Shown piece by piece: positions 59,136 through 64,000 of a stretch of 64,000 nt of DNA (position 1 is its first letter; every line of letters starts with the position of its first letter). Position numbers and translations under genes: made by a program. The DNA lies in NCBI RefSeq assembly GCF_004341505.2, contig NZ_SLYP02000002.1:62001-126000 (forward strand). Reading direction: 5' to 3'. Source of the DNA: Sphingomonas sp. JUb134 (GTDB lineage Bacteria; Pseudomonadota; Alphaproteobacteria; Sphingomonadales; Sphingomonadaceae). The notes beneath the pieces were generated by a model that saw nothing but the letters and a program-made list of their open reading frames with translations, ran no database searches and was not told the DNA's origin.

Positions 59136-59302
59136 ATGAGCGATGTAGCACCTGCGCGGACCGACCTCAGCACCCGGTTGGCCCGCCTGGCGCTCTATCG
59201 ATGGTGGCGGCGCGCGATCGTCGGCCGCGTCGATCATGAAGCCGTCATTGCCCGTATCGTCGAGGAAAGTGGCTGGAGTCCGCGCTTCGCCTTCATGACG
59301 CC
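59136..59302 (+). pseudogene. 5' stump of a DUF389 membrane protein gene
   Basis: About 52 residues: MSDVAPARTDLSTRLARLAL, then [20 protein letters not shown] and AFMT, the known N-terminus of DUF389 proteins (next expected: the first membrane helix, SAGIAxLGLLLSSPAVV). At about 59298 the sequence switches to the 3' part of gpmA in another frame, so all membrane helices are missing. Confidence 0.65.
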
Positions 59303-59551
59303 GAGAGCCTGAAGGACACGATCGGGCGCGTGCTGCCCTATTGGGAGGCAAGGATCGCGCCGGAGCTCAAGGCCGGCAGAAGAGTCGTGATCTCGGCGCA
59401 CGGCAATTCGCTGCGCGCGCTGGTGAAGCATCTGTCTGGCATCCCGGACGATGAGATCCCCACGATCGAGATCCCGACGGGTGAGCCGATCGTGTATGAG
59501 CTCGCGCACGATCTTACGGCAACAGACCGCTATTATCTGTACGAGCGGTAG
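59300..59551 (+). pseudogene. gpmA: 3' fragment of phosphoglycerate mutase gene
   Basis: Codes for [20 protein letters not shown], then [20 protein letters not shown] and [15 protein letters not shown], the C-terminal third of cofactor-dependent phosphoglycerate mutase including the second catalytic His of the [10 protein letters not shown] motif. The N-terminal RHG catalytic motif is absent. Fused to the DUF389 stump by a deletion or recombination. Confidence 0.8.
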
Positions 59552-59709
59552 GGCGACTACTGAAATGCCACTCGGAGCCCGCCTGTCGCGTGGAGCCCAG
59601 CGCGGTAGCCGATCCAAGTCAGCGCAGCTTGGGGCGCTCCGAACCCTTCGCGGAAAAAGGTGCCGGCCTTGTCCCGCCTCCCTTTCTGACCGGAGTTCGT
59701 TCGCTCCAT

Positions 59710-61161
59710 TTATCGACCCAATGCGTGCCATTGCCGGCCATCGCGGGCGATCAGTGCGTCGGCGGCGCGAGGTCCGGAAGTGCCTGGCGTATATTCCTCC
59801 AGCACCCCCTCGCCCCGAGCCCAGGCGTCCAGGATCGGCTGCACAACGGCCCATCCCGCCTCGATCTGGTCGGCACGCTGGAAGAGCGTCTGATCGCCCA
59901 TCATCATGTCATACAGGAGGGTTTCGTACCCCGTCCGGTGCGCGACGGCGAACTTCTCTGCATAAGCAAAATCGAGCGCTACGGGGACCGCCTCCACTTG
60001 CGGACCCGGCCGTTTGACCAGGAAACCAAGGTCGATCCCTTCGTGCGGCTGGATCTGGAATATGAGCTGATTGGCCGGGAGATGAGCGACCGGGGTCTCC
60101 CGAAACGTCGCATATGGCACGGGCTTGAAGGTGACCACGATCTCGGTGTCCCGTGCGGCGAGCGCCTTCCCCGTGCGCAGATAGAAGGGCACGCCGGTCC
60201 AGCGCCAGGTGTCGACCATGAGCTTGAGCGCCACATAAGTTTCGGTGGCGGTGTTCGGGTCCACGTGCGGCGTCTCGCGATAGGCGGGGATCATCTGGCC
60301 GTTGACCTGGCCGGCTGCGTACATGCCCCGCACCGCGTCGCTTCGCGCCTCATCCGGGGTAATGCGACGGACGGCCCGAAGCAGCTTTGCCTTTTCGTCG
60401 CGGATGACCTCGGCGTCGAAGCTGTTTGGCGGCTCCATTGCGATCATCGACAAAAGCTGCATCAGGTGGTTGGGAACCATGTCCCGGAGCGCACCGGTTG
60501 TGTCGTAGAACGCCCCGCGGGTGCCGATGCCGATCGCTTCGGCGGCTGAAATCTGGATGTGGTCCACGTAGCGGTGGTTCCATACCGCCTCCAGCCAGGC
60601 GTTGCCGAACCGCGCGACCAGGATGTTCTGGACGGTTTCCTTCCCCAGGAAGTGATCGATCCGGTAAACTTGGCTCTCGTTCACTCGCGACAGGATCCGC
60701 TGGTTGAGAGCCCGTGCGGATTCGAGGTCGTGACCGAAGGGCTTCTCGATCACCACCCGCCGAAAGCCGCCGTCATGTTCCTCCGTGAGGCCGGCGTCGG
60801 CGAGCCTGTCCACGATGACCCCGAAGAACTGCGGCGGCGTGGCCAGATAAAATGCCGCGTCGTCCTCGCCCAGCCGCTGCTTGAGCCTTTCGTAGACAGT
60901 CCCAAGCGTGAAGTCGCCGGGGAGGTAGCTGGTCCGCTGGCGCAATCGTTGCCAGCACTGTGTCTGCGGCGCGAACTCATCGAGGCTCACGCGCAGACTT
61001 TCATCATCGCCATCCCGAAGGGCTATGCCGATGACGTTGAGCTCTTCGCTCAAGAGTCCGTCGAAGCAGAGGTTGGCCAGCGCCGGAACCAGCAGCCTGC
61101 GGGTGAGGTCTCCTGTCGCGCCGAAGATGACGATCGTCGCCGGGCGCCCCGGCACGGTCAC
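59710..61161 (-). CDS. zwf: Glucose-6-phosphate 1-dehydrogenase
   Basis: A 483-residue enzyme oxidising glucose 6-phosphate to 6-phosphogluconolactone with NAD(P)+. GATGDLTRRLLVPAL (about residues 10-24) binds the dinucleotide; RRVVIEKPFGHDLESA and YRIDHFLGKETVQNIL hold the catalytic residues (EKP and the RIDHxLGKE signature). Start GTG 61161 lies directly after the gnd stop, so translation is coupled. Full family length. Last gene of a tal-pgi, gnd, zwf operon. Confidence 0.93.
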   Translation of the reverse strand: MTVPGRPATIVIFGATGDLTRRLLVPALANLCFDGLLSEELNVIGIALRDGDDESLRVSLDEFAPQTQCWQRLRQRTSYLPGDFTLGTVYERLKQRLGEDDAAFYLATPPQFFGVIVDRLADAGLTEEHDGGFRRVVIEKPFGHDLESARALNQRILSRVNESQVYRIDHFLGKETVQNILVARFGNAWLEAVWNHRYVDHIQISAAEAIGIGTRGAFYDTTGALRDMVPNHLMQLLSMIAMEPPNSFDAEVIRDEKAKLLRAVRRITPDEARSDAVRGMYAAGQVNGQMIPAYRETPHVDPNTATETYVALKLMVDTWRWTGVPFYLRTGKALAARDTEIVVTFKPVPYATFRETPVAHLPANQLIFQIQPHEGIDLGFLVKRPGPQVEAVPVALDFAYAEKFAVAHRTGYETLLYDMMMGDQTLFQRADQIEAGWAVVQPILDAWARGEGVLEEYTPGTSGPRAADALIARDGRQWHALGR

Positions 61162-61166
61162 TCCAT

Positions 61167-62153
61167 TCACTGCGGGATCTCGACATGCCCGCCGAACCCG
61201 AAGCGCATCGCGGAAAGCACCTGGTCGGCGAAGGTGTGCTCGACCCGGCTCCGATACCGGGCAAACAGCGCAGCGGTAAGGACCACAGCGGGAACCGCCT
61301 CTTCCATGGCCGCCTCGACGGTCCAGCGCCCCTCGCCCGAATCCGCAACCCGCCCGGAGAACTGCGAGAGCATCTGATCCTTGGCGAGCGCCGCCGCAGT
61401 GAGGTCCAGAAGCCAAGAGGATATGACAGAGCCGCGCCGCCACACCTCGGCGATGTCGGTGAGATTGAGAACGTAGCGCTCATCCTCGGGAAGCTTGCTG
61501 GACTGCTTCGACTTCAGAATGTCGAAGCCTTCGGCATATGCCTGCATCAGGCCGTATTCGATGCCGTTGTGCACCATCTTGACGAAGTGACCCGCGCCGG
61601 CGGGCCCGGCGTGGATATAGCCCTTCTCCGCGCGCGCATCCTCTCCCTCATGCTCCATCCGGTTCGGCGTCCGCGGAATGGTGCCGATGCCCGGCGCGAG
61701 CGCGTCGAAGATCGGATCGAGATGGTCGACGGCCTCCTTCGGTCCGCCGATCATCATGCAATAGCCGCGCTCGAGGCCCCACACGCCTCCCGAGGTACCG
61801 ACATCAATATAGTGGATGCCCTTGTCGGCCAGCAGCTTCGCCCGGCGAATATCGTCCTTGTAGAAGCTGTTGCCGCCATCGATGACGACGTCGCCAGGTT
61901 CGGCGATCGTGCGGAGGATCTGGATCGTCTTCTCGGTCGGCTCGCCCGCGGGCAGCATGACCCAGAAGACTGCCTCCGTGCCCAGCTTCTTCTTGATTTC
62001 CTCAAGCGAGTCAGCCGGCTCGAATCCTTCAAGCTCGAGTTCCGCCACCGCCTCAGGATTGCGGTCGAAGACCACTGGCTGATGTCCGGAGCGTTGAAGC
62101 CGACGGGCGATGTTGCCTCCCATCCGGCCGAGGCCGATCATTCCGATCCGCAT
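61167..62153 (-). CDS. gnd: 6-phosphogluconate dehydrogenase, decarboxylating (short type)
   Basis: A 328-residue enzyme making ribulose 5-phosphate. [20 protein letters not shown] is the NAD(P)-binding Rossmann start; [10 protein letters not shown] and [19 protein letters not shown] carry the substrate and catalytic Lys motifs. Short (about 300-330) gnd enzymes are usually NAD-preferring GndA/YqeC types. Start at 62153, where the Rossmann fold begins. Confidence 0.92.
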   Translation of the reverse strand: MRIGMIGLGRMGGNIARRLQRSGHQPVVFDRNPEAVAELELEGFEPADSLEEIKKKLGTEAVFWVMLPAGEPTEKTIQILRTIAEPGDVVIDGGNSFYKDDIRRAKLLADKGIHYIDVGTSGGVWGLERGYCMMIGGPKEAVDHLDPIFDALAPGIGTIPRTPNRMEHEGEDARAEKGYIHAGPAGAGHFVKMVHNGIEYGLMQAYAEGFDILKSKQSSKLPEDERYVLNLTDIAEVWRRGSVISSWLLDLTAAALAKDQMLSQFSGRVADSGEGRWTVEAAMEEAVPAVVLTAALFARYRSRVEHTFADQVLSAMRFGFGGHVEIPQ

Positions 62154-62169
62154 ATTTCCAGGCTCCCGC

Positions 62170-64000
62170 TCAATTCCGGAGTGCTTCGTCGAGCAATTCT
62201 TCAAGGTCGCTCAGACTGGCGCTTTGGAGGTGGACCCGCAGGACGCGCTGGCCCCGGCTGGCGAGCACGTCGAGATCGCCTCGCGCTTGGGCGAGCTGGA
62301 CCGTGCCGAAGCTGGCTTTACGTCCTGGGATCGGGACGTCGGGATCGGGCGTGCGGGTGATCTCGAGAAACACTCCCGAGCGCGGCCCTCCCTTGTACGC
62401 CTGACCAGTCGAGTGGAGGAAACGCGGCCCGAAGCCCGCGGCGGTGGCGACGTGTCGCGCCTTCACGACCCGTTCGCGCATGCGTGCGACGAGAGCCTCG
62501 TTCGCCGGGTTGCGTTCGACGTAAAGAAGGAACCCTACATAATCGCCGGGGCCGGGACGCGCTAAATGGGTGCGCAGGATCTGGACCGCGTTGTCGCCGG
62601 AATGGCCTCGGTCGGCGGGCCCGAAGAAGGCCACCCTGCCATCCTCGAAAAATGGGGTCTCGGGCGCCAGGCTGCCGGTGGCTTCGTAGGCGTCGATCAG
62701 CACCCGCGTCCTGATCTTGGCATCCTCGACGTCGGGCTGGTCGAAAGGGTCGATCCCGATCACCGCGCCGGCTACCGCGGTAGCGATCTCCCAGCGAAAG
62801 AACTCCTGCCCGATCATCTCCTTTGACGAGAGCGCTATCCGCACGACCGGCTGGCCGGCGGTAACGAGCGCATCGGCATGGGCGTCGAGCCTGGCGTGAT
62901 CGTCGCCCGTGAGCGACAGCAGTACGAAGAGGCGGTCCGATCCATAGTGCGCCGGCGGTACCGGCGGTTCCAGGTCGACGGGAACGATGCCCCTGCCCTG
63001 CTTGCCGGTGGACTCGGCCAACAGCTGTTCGAGCCACGCTCCGAATGCCCGAAGCGCGGGCGAGGTCAGCACCGTCACCTTGTCGCGCCCGCGGTTCGCC
63101 GCTTCCCCCAGGATCGCACCGAGCCGCACGCCAGGATTGAAGGCGGGCGGCGCGTCGGGCGCGCAGCTCTGCACCATCGGCGCAACCCTGGTGAAGAACT
63201 CGGCCACGTCCATGCCCATCACGGCCGCGGGCACCATCCCGAAGACGCTGAGAACCGAATAGCGGCCGCCAATCGTTGGATCGCCCAGGAAGACGCCCGC
63301 GTAGCCATGATCGTGCGCGATCTTTGCCAGGCGCGATCCCGGGTCGGTGATGGCGATGAAGCGACTGCCGTCCTGGCCCGCCAGATTCCAGAAATAGGCG
63401 CGCAGCAGTTCCGGCTCCATCGTCGAGCCCGACTTGGAGGCAACGATGAACAGCGTGTGCTCGGGGTCGATGGCCGCCGCCACTGCGGCGATTTGCTTCG
63501 GATCGGTGGTATCGAGCACATGGATCATCGGGCTGCCGCTCCGCGGCCCCACGATCTCGGCCAAGACCTCCGGGCCGAGGCTCGACCCGCCCATGCCGAG
63601 GAGCACCGCGGACCGATACTGGGCTGCCTGAGCGCCGAGAGCTTTCAATGCCTCGGGGTCGATCTGCTCGCCCTTACCTGCGGCAAGCCACCCGAGCCAC
63701 TTGGCTTCCTCGCCGCCGGTCCATAGCGTGGCATCGCCTGCCCATAGCCGTCTGGACCAGCTTTCCTGACGCATTCGCTCGAGCCGCGCCTCTACCGCCT
63801 CGTCGAGCTCCCGCGGCAGTGCCTCGTGCATGCTGTTCAGCCCGTCTCCGACAATGGCGGAGCGCCTGGCAGCAACGGCACCAAGGAGCGCATCGGCTGC
63901 GTCGGCGAACTGCTTCACGCCGTCTCGCACGAGCTCGTCCGCGACCGCTGGCAAGTCGAGCCCGAGACGGTCTACCTCGCGGAGAATCCGACGCGCGCTT
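62170..64000 (-). CDS. tal-pgi: Bifunctional transaldolase / glucose-6-phosphate isomerase, 5' part beyond window
   Basis: The open frame enters from the right edge. The first visible residues ([20 protein letters not shown], then [14 protein letters not shown]) look like the C-terminal end of a transaldolase. A phosphoglucose isomerase domain follows: [45 protein letters not shown] and the later [12 protein letters not shown]. Fused tal-pgi proteins of about 930-950 residues are known in several bacteria. First gene of the operon with gnd and zwf; 16 bases separate it from gnd. Confidence 0.85.
   Translation of the reverse strand, partial: SARRILREVDRLGLDLPAVADELVRDGVKQFADAADALLGAVAARRSAIVGDGLNSMHEALPRELDEAVEARLERMRQESWSRRLWAGDATLWTGGEEAKWLGWLAAGKGEQIDPEALKALGAQAAQYRSAVLLGMGGSSLGPEVLAEIVGPRSGSPMIHVLDTTDPKQIAAVAAAIDPEHTLFIVASKSGSTMEPELLRAYFWNLAGQDGSRFIAITDPGSRLAKIAHDHGYAGVFLGDPTIGGRYSVLSVFGMVPAAVMGMDVAEFFTRVAPMVQSCAPDAPPAFNPGVRLGAILGEAANRGRDKVTVLTSPALRAFGAWLEQLLAESTGKQGRGIVPVDLEPPVPPAHYGSDRLFVLLSLTGDDHARLDAHADALVTAGQPVVRIALSSKEMIGQEFFRWEIATAVAGAVIGIDPFDQPDVEDAKIRTRVLIDAYEATGSLAPETPFFEDGRVAFFGPADRGHSGDNAVQILRTHLARPGPGDYVGFLLYVERNPANEALVARMRERVVKARHVATAAGFGPRFLHSTGQAYKGGPRSGVFLEITRTPDPDVPIPGRKASFGTVQLAQARGDLDVLASRGQRVLRVHLQSASLSDLEELLDEALRN

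Noticed and set aside
1..64000. tRNA, rRNA and replication-initiator (rep) genes
   Set aside because: Looked for and none recognised by reading; this is not a substitute for a covariance or profile search.

Overview
The window is a GC-rich alphaproteobacterial replicon fragment, most likely from a conjugative megaplasmid of a sphingomonad (Sphingomonas, Sphingobium or Novosphingobium type). The pointers are an F-type TraD coupling protein, an ArdC antirestriction protein, a very large ParB-like protein, a methyltransferase-helicase of the strawberry-notch type, a CHC2/toprim primase-like protein, ParA with a small ribbon-helix-helix partner, a VirB1-like lytic transglycosylase, and a long run of small minus-strand genes of unknown function. 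No rRNA, tRNA or CRISPR array was seen. The taxonomy is inferred from gene families only.

Layout. 1-3200: the conjugation edge, with traD (cut by the window edge), an RHH gene, a palindrome-rich gap (oriT or operator candidate) and a small coiled-coil gene. 3300-12800: accessory genes with two non-coding islands. One is a ten-module array of long hairpins with a conserved internal loop (4018-4925). The other is a long imperfect palindrome carrying ssb on one arm and a dead ssb copy on the other (7225-8176). This part also holds a toxin-antitoxin pair and a duplicated DUF736 gene. 12850-28030: a nearly continuous minus-strand block with two PP-loop ATPases, a Mom-like protein, a DpdA-like transglycosylase, a GHKL ATPase, a HerA-like ATPase and a protein made of seven Myb/SANT-like repeats. 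This is the best candidate for an undescribed system, possibly plasmid DNA modification. 28100-39600: a nuclease-like lipoprotein, a gene split by a group II intron with readable splice sites, ArdC, the ParB-like protein and the 3' half of the helicase gene. 39543-43237: a RIT element (three tyrosine recombinases between perfect 84-bp inverted repeats) that cuts the helicase gene in two. 43261-48840: the 5' half of that gene, the primase-like gene, the par locus between TAGC-rich repeats, and the lytic transglycosylase.

48800-52590: a mobile-element scrapyard with Tn3-type tnpR and a truncated tnpA separated by an intact IS1182-like element. 52580-64000: a metabolic and ion-homeostasis island (DUF2254, CPA1 antiporter, DUF305, DUF2171, SLC13 permease, MscS) joined through two gene stumps (DUF389 5' end, gpmA 3' end) to a pentose-phosphate operon: a tal-pgi fusion (5' end off the window), gnd and zwf.

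Two features tie the left 47 kb together. Thirteen minus-strand accessory genes or clusters are preceded by a polypurine tract on the coding strand (A/G blocks such as AAGGGGAGGGG), often just after a hairpin. Copies of the TAGC-rich par repeat also occur away from parA, upstream of the DpdA-like gene and beside the helicase 3' end. Both suggest plasmid-wide regulation.
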